A stretch of 64,000 bases of DNA. Origin: Glandiceps talaboti. Its lineage: Eukaryota > Hemichordata > Enteropneusta > Spengelidae. The translations under genes were made by a program, and so were the position numbers. This document shows positions 17,581 to 33,100 of the stretch, piece by piece (position 1 is the stretch's first letter; each line of letters begins with the position of its first letter). The stretch lies in NCBI RefSeq assembly GCF_964340395.1, contig NC_135549.1, positions 11,274,842 to 11,338,841 on the forward strand, read 5' to 3'. Below the pieces are notes generated by a model. It ran no database searches, was not told the origin of the DNA, and was given only the letters and a program-made list of their open reading frames with translations.

Positions 17581-17618
17581 CTTCAATATGGCGCCCCAAC
17601 CACTTGTTGACATTTGTG

Positions 17619-17624
17619 AATAAA
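17619..17624 (+). terminator. Poly(A) signal AATAAA, GPCR 1
   Basis: A canonical AATAAA lies 39 nt after the GPCR 1 stop codon, so the 3'UTR may be very short. No equally close canonical signal follows GPCR 2. Confidence 0.5.
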
Positions 17625-17960
17625 GTAAACTGGTCCTGAGGTATAGGAAAAGTTAAACGTTTTCTTGTGTTGAATATATACCGTAATGTGAAATACTTGT
17701 CAATTTAGAGAAGGTTAATGCCCGTACTTTACAAACTGTCAGTACATGTATATGGTATGTTCCGAAAATGTCATGGCTAACGACGATATTAAAGGCATGT
17801 AATTTTCCTTAAAGTGACTGCTTAATTGGCTGGAAATGCACACATTACTGCTTTCATCAGTTCAACTAGTACTTCCGTGAGATTATATCGTTAGACTACT
17901 CAAGCTTTAAGTTTTAAGAGACCTAAGGGAACATTCACCATGGACTCTGCAATGAATACC

Positions 17961-18883
17961 GCTGGACTTCACTGGCCTGTTTATAGTAACTTTATTCCAA
18001 AGTGGCCATGATTAGTTAACTACTTATCTCCTGCTGCACTAAGTATCACTTACCCCTCAAAATAATTTAGTAAAGTGCTATCATTAGAGTGCCGCTTAAA
18101 ATATATATCTGTATATCTATCACTGATGCGCAACAGGTCATGTTGTCACGTGTAACTCGTTTAGGATATATAAAAGGAAGAGGAAAAACGTTGAACCTAC
18201 CATTTGGGTCATAGTCAACCCTGATAGGGGTGGGCGTTGACACACTACCGAACAATTATATAAAATTAATAGATAGCATTCCACTTTGCATTCGTCTTTG
18301 AAGTTTCTCGAACATATATACAGAAACACTCAGAAATATGATTGAAAACAAGTAAACTGACTTAAAAGTGAAAAACAGTGGTATTTCAGTTTATGGTTAA
18401 ATGTTATTACGTTTATGGTGAGTATTATATTTATGGCTTTTAGTACATTTATGGGTGATACATGGACTAATGGACTCTTTTTATCTTTTAATATCAACGA
18501 CTGGGTGGGGTAGAATAACATCTTACAGTATTATAGAATTTATAGTTAAAGCCGATTATTCCGGAACCAAGCACATAATGTAATGAAATGATAATATTAA
18601 AACTAACTATTCTTAGTCCTTTGCTATGGTAACTAGTCATTCCATGAGATCATTTGAACATTTTCACTTGGATCCCCGAGAGAATGGGGGAAATATCAGC
18701 TGACATTACAACTCTCGTATTTGTCATTTTTAAATAACATATTATCACATTATGTAAATTCAATCTTGAATAGTGGGTCAATTTAAGATAATATTTCAGG
18801 TAATGATTTTCATAAGTTTTTACCAAGACAGTCCGACAATTGAACTTCCATTTGAAGATAGAGTAATCTTAGTGTATTTGTAC
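17961..18883. other. Intergenic, no gene recognised
   Basis: Short ORFs on minus (18067-18521) lack recognisable domains. Nothing else notable was seen. Confidence 0.6.
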
Positions 18884-18884
18884 A

Positions 18885-18968
18885 CATTTCAACAATTTGT
18901 ATTAATACATTTCAAGAATATATTAATGCATTTCAGCAGTCTCTTAATACATTTCAACAAGTCTGTTA
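18885..18968. repeat. 21-bp degenerate minisatellite (copy 1)
   Basis: Four units beginning CATTTCA, of 21-23 bp, lie at the head of the duplicated element. The same units recur at about 19463-19525. One plus-strand frame stays open through the array as a heptad of the form HFxxxxx. Confidence 0.7.
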
Positions 18969-19275
18969 ATTGATAACTCATTGTATGTTGATTGATTGAT
19001 TGATTAAATCAATAAATTGAAAAGTCTACATTTACCACTCAGTTTGATTTATTCTGCCTACTGCCGGCTGCACTGTGGGCGGTTGTAATTGTATTATTTA
19101 TTCAGTTTTATGCTCGTTAGGGAATGTTCACAATCTTTAAATAACATACTGTAATTTGTTTTTCGGATGCCGAGTTATTCACTTCAACATTTATACTAAT
19201 TGGTCGGCATGCCAAAAAGAAACTAAACATTTGTTCACTGTAAATGACATTCTGAGAACATTTCTGTCAACTGTA
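18893..19275. repeat. 0.4-kb direct duplication, copy 1
   Basis: This is near-identical to 19448-19823 (spacing about 555 bp) through a shared CATTTCAA minisatellite, a (GATT)n run, the segment GCCGGCTGCAC, and TAATTGGTCGGCAT. It carries about 30 bp (near 19163-19190) absent from copy 2. Its last 40 bp (19236-19275) occur in copy 2 in inverted orientation. It is probably a non-autonomous element or local segmental duplication. Confidence 0.85.
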
Positions 19276-19447
19276 TAAATCTGGAGACGATAAGGGTTCT
19301 ATCAACATTAAACTATTTCTATTTATTATTAGACAATTTCCATGCAGAATCAATGCAGCGATGGATTAAAAGTGATCACTTATTCAACTTACTCAGAAGA
19401 GGTGTCGTTTTAAGCAATTTCTCAAAATTCATGATTTACAATACAAG

Positions 19448-19823
19448 CAATTTCTATTAATACATTTCAAGAATCTATTAATGCATTTCAACAGTCTCTT
19501 AATACATTTCAACAAGCCTGTTAATTGGTAACTAATTGTATGTTGATTTGATTAAATCAATAAATTGAAAAGTCTACATTTGCCACCCAGTTTGATTTAT
19601 TCAACCTACTGCCGGCTGCACGGTGGGCGGTTGTAATTGTATTATTTATTCAGTTGTATGCTCGTTAGGGAATGTTCACAATCTTTAATTAACATACTGC
19701 AATTTGTCGACGTTTATGCTAATTGGTCGGCATACCAAAAAGAAACTAAATATTTGTACAGTTGACAGAAATGTTCTCAGAATGTCATTTACAGTGAGTA
19801 AATGACATTCTGAGAACATTTCA
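19448..19823. repeat. 0.4-kb direct duplication, copy 2
   Basis: Second copy of 18893-19275. It differs mainly by missing about 30 bp and by carrying an extra inverted copy of a 40-bp segment (19757-19796), which creates a perfect hairpin. Confidence 0.85.
19769..19821. repeat. Perfect 23-bp-stem hairpin
   Basis: Arms 19769-19791 and 19799-19821 are exact reverse complements around the 7-nt loop CAGTGAG. The hairpin was produced by an inverted copy of a neighbouring 40-nt segment and is absent from the sister copy. A template-switch origin is the simplest reading. A small-RNA precursor is possible but unsupported. Confidence 0.95.
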
Positions 19824-23635
<3,812 letters not shown>

Positions 23636-23788
23636 AGTTTATGCGACTGGCTGACTACTCTGTCATAACAACGATTTTATTAAGTAATGATTTCATAACA
23701 CGCTTAGTACCAACGTGTTTTATCAATTGACGATACTCCTTTATCCCTTGGGAAGTACATGTTAAGCATATACCAATACATTGGCTAG

Positions 23789-23857
<69 letters not shown>

Positions 23858-23925
23858 CTCTCTCTCTCTCTCAACAAGTGACAGTTTATGCGACTGATGG
23901 ACTGCTCTGATAACAACGATTTTTT
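23636..23925. repeat. Direct repeats flanking compound (CA)n(CT)n
   Basis: About 43 bp at 23636-23679 (AGTTTATGCGACTG, then AACAACGATTTT) recur at 23883-23925. Between them lies (AC)32 at 23791-23854 followed by (TC)9 at 23855-23872. The direct repeats are diverged and interrupted, which suggests an old duplication or insertion between them. Confidence 0.8.
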
Positions 23926-26310
23926 TATTGCGTGTGTCTACACTGCTAAGAATGAGGCAATATGGAGTTTCGACTTTGCGTTTCAGGCTATTACGATCAC
24001 CAGGCAACTGAAAGCTTACTCAAAGCATGGTCTTACTTCTAGTGCCACATATTAAATTTTAATTCGGTATTTGTGTAATAAAGACGTTGATGACAGGACG
24101 ATTGCACACATTTATGGAAGTTTCCTGCTGCTGTTCGCAAAAAAAATTATTAAGTTTTAAGTCAAGGTGGGTTTTGTCGGCATTGAAGGAAACGAATCAA
24201 CCATACAACATCAAGTGGTCCATCACTACCTAAGAAGCAGTATATACGACTGACACAACACGATGCAACTTGTGTACAGCAGCCACAAACTATGCACAAG
24301 CTTCTTAATAATTAGACACGAAGCACCAGTAAACCAAGTGTGTGTGACGCAAAGTATCATCAGATAATGTTAACGATCTTTTTCTAATCCCCATCTTCTA
24401 TATATAGACACAGATTTACTATATGTTGCAAGATGCCATGTCCCATATATTAGATTAACGTTCGTGTCATCGAAATCCAAAGGAAAACATGTTGACATTA
24501 ATGTTAATATTAACTGGTACAGTTCGTTTGGGCTACAAATGGTGAGGAAGTCAGTAATGGAAATATGTAGCTTTTTGTTCACCGAAAATAATGTTTACTC
24601 AAATTACTGGATAAGCATATATTTGCTAAGGCAATTTGCAGGTTAAATCGTCACCTAATAATAGTATCCAAAAAGTTGTTTCCTATAATTGAGAATTATG
24701 GAATTACTAATGAAATACATAAAGACTTAGTCAACGTATTCTGGGGTATGTTCATTCAGGTACGAACACAATCATTTAAGGGTTGTTTGACATTATGAAC
24801 CGGGTTGGTTGATGTGTTTCATGAGATGATATGGTTGTACGTCAAAGTAAAAATAATAACCATTGACGTAAGTCAAAGGTTATTATCTTACGTTGATGTA
24901 TCTCATCATAACCACTTAAAATGATGGGCGGTCGGTTGAAAACCAAATAACAAAGGCAAGTGAATGTGTGTGCATATGTTGGTGATGACTTAACTTCACT
25001 ATCGTCATTTTCTAACGGTATGATGAAAAGTGTAATTGTGGTATCCTCATCTTACCAAAGTTGTTTGTTACTTGATCCAGTCATGGGGGGGGGGGGGGTA
25101 TTTGCTTTTTGACCACGTTTAATAAAATAGGTTCGATTAGGGAATCATGGAACTAAACATGGCTGCCATATTGTAAAATTATTTGGTTATATATTATCCA
25201 TGATAGGACATTCTACATTTCATAACATAATACACATTTAGTTCATGTCATACATGTGTATGTCATGTCAGTCAAATTTGTTTCCATTAATTGAAACGTA
25301 AAAAACGTAGCATTCTAATGTATTTGAAAAGCTGACGACTAAAAGTACTTCATGTTATTTGTTATCAGTTGATTTGCGAGCAAAATCAATCGAGTATGTC
25401 ATATGTCTTGCATAGATAATTCATAGTTAAGAAATATCTCTTCTATCTGTCACTGACGCTTCATTTGCATTCCATGGATGTTACACCGTCATGCTATCAA
25501 GTGTAATTTTCTCTCAACGCAAATTTGTTATTGTGCTAGTCGGTTTTATCACAGACCATAAGGTGGAATTCGAAGATAGAAAACATGTTGTTGCCACCTA
25601 TGTGCAATACGCCTTACGACTATATTGCTTGTAAGTGAGCAAATTAATTTTTACGACGGTTCAAGGTCCGCGAATCCACCACGATGATTATGTGGAAAAA
25701 CCATAGAGTGTCGACAGCACCTTTCACTTCATCATAAATTCTTTCCCACTTATTGTTAGATTTACGAATTGTGAACGAATTCCTTCGACTTGGTTGATCG
25801 TATACACTGTGGCGAGATATTCCGATGTTAAACCTATGATACAAGACGACAAAGCTTAAAGCAGCTGTAATGATGTAGTAAGATTGTGATCACTCATCGT
25901 CACAGACAAGTAGATGCAGGTAAGTGATATAGCTACTCGCATTCACCTTCAATTTGACAAATACTGGTCATTCAATGTAATACCACCATACACGTTGTGA
26001 TCGATCGAAACGCGTTAACGCCCATCTCTTTGGTTGATATTTATTCCAATTTGAAACCGGAATAGTCATATGTAGACGCAATATATAGCTTAGAGTCTAA
26101 TGCTGCAACATTTGAATGACTGAATGAAATTATTTAGCTATAAACTCATCAATATTGTATCACTACTGGCCATTGGGTGTTAAATATATACATAATTTTA
26201 TATATAAATATATAACATATGACTATATGGCTTAGTCCGAACATCTTGTATACGCAATATATACACAAAACATTTAAGGATTCAGATCGACTTTGAAAAT
26301 CTCAATTCTA
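23926..26310. other. Intergenic with palindrome and poly-G
   Basis: Holds a nested palindrome at 24853-24886 and a 14-nt G run at 25085-25098. No gene recognised. The segment near 24895-25000 loosely resembles 50640-50750 (both contain GCGGTCGGTTG), perhaps an old repeat pair. Confidence 0.5.
24853..24886. promoter_or_regulatory. Nested palindrome with CRE-like core
   Basis: ATAATAACC at 24853-24861 pairs with GGTTATTAT at 24878-24886, and inside it TTGAC-GTAA-GTCAA forms a second symmetric stem containing TGACGTAA, an ATF/CREB-like site. There is no gene nearby, so any regulatory role is speculative. Confidence 0.35.
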
Positions 26311-26389
26311 TCAGTCGCCTGATGATCGCTGTGGAAGCGTGAAACTCCGAGTAAAGACATATAAAATTATTATTCTTTTGCATTAAGTC
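26311..26389. repeat. Dispersed repeat with conserved hairpin, copy 1
   Basis: This is about 85% identical to 45402-45482: both read TCAGTCGCCT, then ATGATCGCT, AAGCGTGAAACTCCGAGTAA and ATTAAGT. A CGCT-N5-AGCG stem is preserved while its loop differs by one base. The element could be a tail of a non-autonomous Helitron-like or SINE-like family (inference). Confidence 0.75.
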
Positions 26390-27050
26390 TATAATGCTCT
26401 GCTACTAATATTGCATCGAGCACTGCTGTCTCCAGCGAGACATATATATTAATACTCAATATACCGTTAACATAATGGCTTAGGTTTTGCTAACAGTCCT
26501 ATTAACATCACTTCATAATGTACACCAACATAACACATAAGTCTGGTATGACAAAGCGACATACACTGCAACATATCACAATGACGTGTATATACATTGT
26601 AGCTTTCGTCATGTTCATAAAGATAGCGCGAGACCGCCCGGGTTTTATGATGACATATCCCGGGGGGGGGGGGGGGGCAATAACTGCTGTAGAAATATTT
26701 TAACTCCGTGACGGCGTATATGTATCGCAATACTTTCACTAGGATGTTTAAGCAGTAAAATAATTTTAGACAATTTCGACCAAAAAAAATACACAGGTGC
26801 CCTATTTCGGATTCTGCTACAAGAAAATGGTCAATATTAACTGAAATCACTTCACCTTGTGGGTGTACAAAGAAATGCATATTGCTGTCACTAGGGCTCT
26901 ACTGTATTTGTTTGAAAATTATCTGTTCCAGCTTTTGTTTCATAAAGCCAAATGACTTCATTTCACGCACAGTCGTAATGTGGGTATATAGTCATCAATC
27001 ACTTGCGCATGTTGTCAGATATAGATCTTCATAACTCTATATTACTGTGA
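26390..27050. other. Intergenic with poly-G and an unassigned 137-codon ORF
   Basis: A minus-strand ORF (26467-26880) spans a 16-nt G run at 26662-26677, giving a proline stretch. It has no recognised domain and is probably a chance ORF. The G run itself may be a sequencing-sensitive site. Confidence 0.5.
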
Positions 27051-27156
27051 TGTTCTCACGAATGGCCTGCCATTAAACTGAATTGAACATTGGTCATGAA
27101 AATGCTGTTCTCACGAATGGCACATCATTGACTTGAACGCTGGTCTTGAAAATACT
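27051..27156. repeat. Two-unit imperfect tandem repeat, about 53 bp
   Basis: Units 27051-27105 and 27106-27156 both begin TGTTCTCACGAATGG and end near TGGTC-TGAAAAT, with a 3-4-bp indel between them. Confidence 0.85.
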
Positions 27157-30100
27157 TCTATCCTGTTCGAGGCTGCTTTGTGGTAGGTGTATGTAAAACG
27201 CGTCAACATATTTTATGTAATCAGTTCGTCTGCAATGACGTTAATAACGATAGTACAAACTGTGTACTCGTCCTTTGATCTAATGCACTGAATATTTGCA
27301 CAGTGCTGACGGCAATAAGCAAGGTCAATACGTAAGCTTTGATTGAAAAAAGATTGATAGGTTTTAGGCTTAGAAAGAATGGAACGTATGGAACTTGTCT
27401 CATCCTCGGGAAGAAACAAAACAAAGTTGACGATGAATTGCGGCGGTGTCAAAGTCAGTACTTTCAACATGTACATGTAGTTGAATACGGAATCGAACTA
27501 TAAGAAAAACTGTATTTAGCAACATTATGACTTCCTTTATTCGTTCATATTTGACACAGCAGTTCGTCGTCATTTTGTTTTGCGAAAAAGGAGTTCACAG
27601 GCACGGGCATGGTTGTTTTGAACTTGAGTTGAAATTATAGCAAGACTATTATTATCCTATCATTGTGTACTAATCACCTTGAAAACTCATGATTATAATT
27701 GGTCCAGCGGAATATGTTCTATGTGCATACATTTGCTACAGCATGGACATAGTGACTGAAGATTTCCCTAAGAAATATATTGATTGAAGATTGTTCTGAA
27801 TGTTGACCCACATTACATTAATATTTCTGTATTGAGAAATGTTTAGAACCATTTCTTTTACGATTATCATTATCAAATCTAATTCACATGTTCTCGATTG
27901 GATACGATGAAGTACGATGGCCGATACGGTTCTTCAAATTCAAAATTCATAACCCGGACAAATAAATTGTGCCAAAAACCATGGCATCCATTGAACCGTC
28001 TCTGTCAGTCAATCAATCAATCAGTCAGTCAGTCAGCCAATCAGTAAGTCAGTCAGTCTGTCTGCCAAACGCGCGCACATACATGGAGACATTCAATGAA
28101 CACACATCGCACAGATTGAAAACCTTGTCTTGATTATAACTCTATTCCAAGCCATACATAAGGATACATTTGGCATTTTTCTATAATTATGAGGGACTTT
28201 CCAGATGAAAGTGTAGCATGTACAAACATGATAAGCTCTCAGTGCATTCGGCCCTAAAGCGAGTAAATGTATATATCAAAATTATGTAGTATGAGACATG
28301 ATGGCGCCACGAGTTAATTTGATTTACTTTAGAATAAATCCTCTTTAGATGATCTCAATAGTTCTATATACCCGATAAAATTAGTTACATGCAAATCGCT
28401 TTCAACATGTGTTTCTCACATTAAAAGTACCGTTAATGGTGATACTTAATCTATGAGGTGATAGGGATACTGACAGTGTGTTTCTTGACACTATTTGGTA
28501 TTATTTACTACCATGTTAGAATTTACTTAATGAGGTTCGCATACAGACATGCTAATAAAATACCTTGTAAGGTACTTTAGATAAACAGAAAAAAGTTGTA
28601 TCACTGTTATATTCATAGAATTCCATCCAATTTGAACACTCGACTGCAGACAATGAGTAAAATATCAACCTTTAAAAGCCGACTTATATAACTCCGAAAC
28701 CCATGTAAAGATAGCTAAAGATACAAAGGTAGCCGGGTTTGAAAAATTGAGAACGAATTTGGTGCATGTTTTCTTTCTAGTCATGCAGCAATGAAAAGAC
28801 CTTATTAACGGACACAATAAGCCTGGAGATGTTTCCTGAAAGTCAAATTGAATAAACAAATAAAATAATATAAACACCGTCACGTGACTTAAATTTCAAA
28901 AACGTTGAATTAATCCTTATCACGTCATATATATACACGACACCTGTAATTCTTATCATATTAAGCCTACATATTCCAAACTTTGGTGATATAATAATAA
29001 TAGAAATTTATTTACAGTAACAATGGACAGATAGGACTTACACTATTGATGTTAAGCTCCAGAAGACATATACAGACTGCGCATTAGCTGAAATTTATTT
29101 TGTGAGTGCCTAAAGGAATGATGTATCGCATCTTCTACTTTTTGAAAATGTTTGTAAAATTTCTCAGCATAAAAGTGACAGTGAAAGTAAGAAATCTTTG
29201 CGTCGAAATCTGTCTAATCAAATAAAATATATGAAACAATCATGTCTAAACATCTACAGGTTTAATCAGACAGCTAGCCTGATAACAAATCCTGTTTAAA
29301 TTTTCACGAAGTAAAAATACCTAATAGCACAAGTTATGTTAAAATGTATTCATCCCACGTATTTAACACATTAAAGTCTATTAGTTGTTTCACGAACTGC
29401 TTAGAAGGTGTTTACTAATACAACAAAATTGATAGCTTTCTCGTAATTAAAATGTATTGGTAAACTAGTCAGTCTACTTTGGAACGCCAAAGAATTTCTT
29501 GTAGAATCATGTTTCCGTGAAATTATCTGCTTAGAAAATTAAAACACAAGGTGATAACAATTGCAATGTAATATAGGATGCGATATCGACACTTAAATTT
29601 GCTACGGAACAAGAACTTAAAGTTTGGTTGTTATGTAATGATCCAGAAATGTGTGTAATCTAAGGCTTCTTCTTGTCTGGCATTATAGCATCAATAAACA
29701 CACGCTACATTTGGGGATCTTGTAAGCAATACAGTAATTTGATAATAATAGCAGTAACCATAATCATTTAGACTTGAATGTGTCGAATTAACTCTTGGTG
29801 CGCCAAAGACATTCAAGAGGTCTGGTGTGTAACCATTATCTACGGATGTTGAAAATCACGAAAAGTAGTACACTATCCAAAATAAGACTCCATTAACCTG
29901 GCATACTAAAATCATGTTGAAATCTAACCATGCGTAAAACTAAACCTTCTTTCATTTGTTCTATCCAAAGATATGGATGAAGAAGGTATTTTGCTTCCTG
30001 AATTTGTAGGGCTGCCAAGTAAGAAATACTGCTGTCAAAAATTACCTTTGGAGTACATAATTTAGTGTACATTTTGTTTATCGATGACGCCCTCATTTAA

Positions 30101-33100
30101 TCTAATCTGTCGTTATAATAACTCTAGTCTAAATTTCCACAAGATTTACATATAGCCGATGAAATTACTTGCATTCGAATCGTAAATCTAATGTATTTAT
30201 AACACCAACGTGATCCTAATGGTGTCACATATACGTTGTTAGGATATAACAATGTATGATTCTTCACACCTTGGTTACTCTGACACCATTTACCCATTTA
30301 GATCATGTGAAGACAAATTAACACTTTTCTGTCATAAAAAAGCTTAGCATTTGGGTGTTTGAGACACACAATCCTTGTTTGAGACACACACAATGTCATG
30401 TGAATTATTTCTTATCGCAATGAACATTACTAGTGCTAAACCGGAAGGGAACAAAATCAACAAAAATGTTCGGGTTTATTGGAATCCTTCTCCATTTACT
30501 CTAGTGTTAAAAAACCCGCACAATTTAATGAAAAAAGAGCAAAGTTATCACATAGAATCCGAGAATGTCTTAATAATATGCAATTAATTCTTTTGACTTA
30601 CAAGTCAATGGAGTAAGAATTGTTTGAATGCCAGTTTCTCTAGTCAATCTTGCAGCGATATGACAAACCGTCAAACGCACACAATAACCTTTGATAAATT
30701 CCCTGGACAATGTATGATGAAGTATTACAATGTACATATACCATGATTTACACCTCAAAATGCTGAGTTATTCGTTATTGCGTTACTTTCATTTGAGATT
30801 ATTGTAAACAATTAGCATAGCTCCATAAATCAAAGGATTAGGTTAAGAAGAATGGTTTCTCCGCAAGTATACAGAATTAAGATGAAATACCAGCGACGGC
30901 AAAGGCTTTAAAATATGTATTTAAAAATAAAAGTGTTTTTTGCACAATTTTCGCCAATGACAGTATTATTAAAGCAACAAAGCACTGAAATTGGTCCTTG
31001 TAGAGACATTTAAATAGAAAATATCACTTGAAGGATAACTATTATTCACATGTAGTATTAGGCTGCAAATACTAATTAGTTGGTGTACGTGCACTTGGGT
31101 AAATTAATGTTTAATGTTTTATCAATATACAAGTGTACATGTTTTTTTTTCCTGTCTTTGTATATGTTCCCGTTAATTAATCTCCAAAGTTAACAAGGTA
31201 TATGTGTAGGAAGTTCATCAATTCCGTTTCGATTGTTTATAACAGTGTAAATGTATCACGTGACAATTCTAGCATTATACACGTATTGTATGAGATAGCA
31301 GTTTCTAGCATAGTAAATTATCGAATATAAAGTCTTGGGTTATCATGGCATGAAACGACGTACATATTCAAAATATTATCTTCAAATGTATTCATATCTA
31401 ATCATCAAAAGGTAAATCTATTTCATTTATTGTTTTGACAGTTCACGCCCTTCCAACAAAGTATAATTGGAACAACTTGAAATAACATGTAATTATGTAT
31501 TGTTTTAATAAAAATACTTTATGAACTGACTTATAACTTACGATTACTTAGATGAAATCTCTTAGACGTCTGATATATATTGAAAATTCTGACTCCTATT
31601 AATCCTTTCAGATCATTTGTACAACTATTGTGTCAGTATATGTTACTGTATTGTGACAGTCAAGCCAATCAATCATGTATTTTACTGTGACACATCTGTT
31701 TCTGATGTTAACATAGCATGCTACTACTACGGATTATATGACAGGAAACTTGCACTGATCGAACTTAACTATTATTCAATGTAGTTCTTCAATTACCTCA
31801 ATAAAGGATTGTACGAAGGGTGGTGATTGCGTTTTGATCGATAGGAATGCGTTTTCAAAGCCAGTGGTTTGAACACTAATTCATAGACAATAATCAATCA
31901 ATAGGACTGAATGAAATCCAATTAGGCTTTTTTATTGCATGGACTGTATTCAACAAAATCTTTGGATTATGGTTGATAGTATTCTCGTAAATAATCATGG
32001 AAAAAATGTAAACGATAATAAGTCATCCTATGAGACATTTAATGGATGTAGTTAAGTTCAGGATGCGGGTGTGGGTGGATGGTTTATTTTGTTATTTCAG
32101 AATCTCCTGTTTTGCCATTAAATAAGCGGTATGAATATGTCAAGTGTAAAAGAATTCAACAATTGAACTGAAATATGAAAACGAAATTTAATGGTCACAA
32201 ATACTTAAATCGACCAACGAAGAGCTATGGGTGTCCAGTATGACAACATTTTAATTGTGTCAACCATAGATATGAAGATATGTCATTGATCGGCACTAAC
32301 ACATTTCAAGATCGAAAAAGGAAAGACAGTAAATGTTTTAGTTACTGGATTTTTCAACTCTTAACGATACAACCCCATAGCTAAAAATGTCTTGTTGTAT
32401 ACTGCTATTGTTATCAGATACCAATCTTATTACTTTTTGTAGTTATTGTAGTATTATTACATTCGTCAGCTTATTAATGTCTCCCATCCCAAATTTCCTT
32501 ACTTCGTACATTCTATTTATCATTAAAAGTTTATGTTTATGTTTTACTTGCAATTCACGTGCTCGTATCGTGATCCGCGGGCGCTCTTGCATGCTACAAA
32601 ATTGTTACTGATCGTCACGTTTAAAGAACTGAGTTTAAAGCATACACGAGTCCCATAGGGATGATTTGTTTTGCGGAAATTTAACCTTGAGGTATTGGTA
32701 CATTTTGACATCTTTTTCCTATGAAGTTGATGAAACGCGTTCGCGTGAGGTACAAGTGTGACACACTATAAATTTAACTTAAATGTTAAATTTGGACTTT
32801 TGGCTATTCTATTAAAAGTACGCCGATTTTATGTTCCACTACAAAGTACTATTTTTCACTAGGCTTGAAGGATTGATACAGTCCCTTCTACTAATAATAA
32901 AACACGAAAGAGTTGGCATGATTTAACTTTCAATGAGGTCGTTTTAATTAACTGGGAAACAATCTATCTTGTTGTATGAAACATCTCTTGATATGAGTGT
33001 TGACAGAAAACTAGGCTGTTGACATTCCGTGCACATAACTTAGCAGACCTTCTCAGGTATAATAACTCAATATGGTACAGATTTTACAATATACGGAGAC

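Larger units (their letters stand above)
15920..17960 (+). repeat. Duplicated block A (GPCR 1 with flanks)
   Basis: This block aligns with 51665-53745 well beyond the coding region. Upstream, a TAAGCTC-TCACATG segment, an AAAAGTT segment, a GGGCACGAA-like segment and a CCAAT-type element occur in the same order. Downstream, ATGGCTAA, TTTCAT-AGTTCAAC, ACTTCCGT and a GATGCAATG-like segment recur in order. Shared non-transcribed flank means duplication occurred at the DNA level and not by retroposition. Boundaries are approximate. Confidence 0.75.

Noticed and set aside
25125-25150. tRNA T-arm-like GGTTCGATT
   Set aside because: No acceptor stem, anticodon arm or D-arm can be built around it.
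26467-26880. 137-codon minus ORF
   Set aside because: No domain; the proline run comes from a poly-G tract; composition fits chance.
28003-28064. Possible CRISPR-like spaced repeats
   Set aside because: A degenerate CAGT/CAAT simple repeat in a eukaryotic genome; no spacers or constant repeat units.
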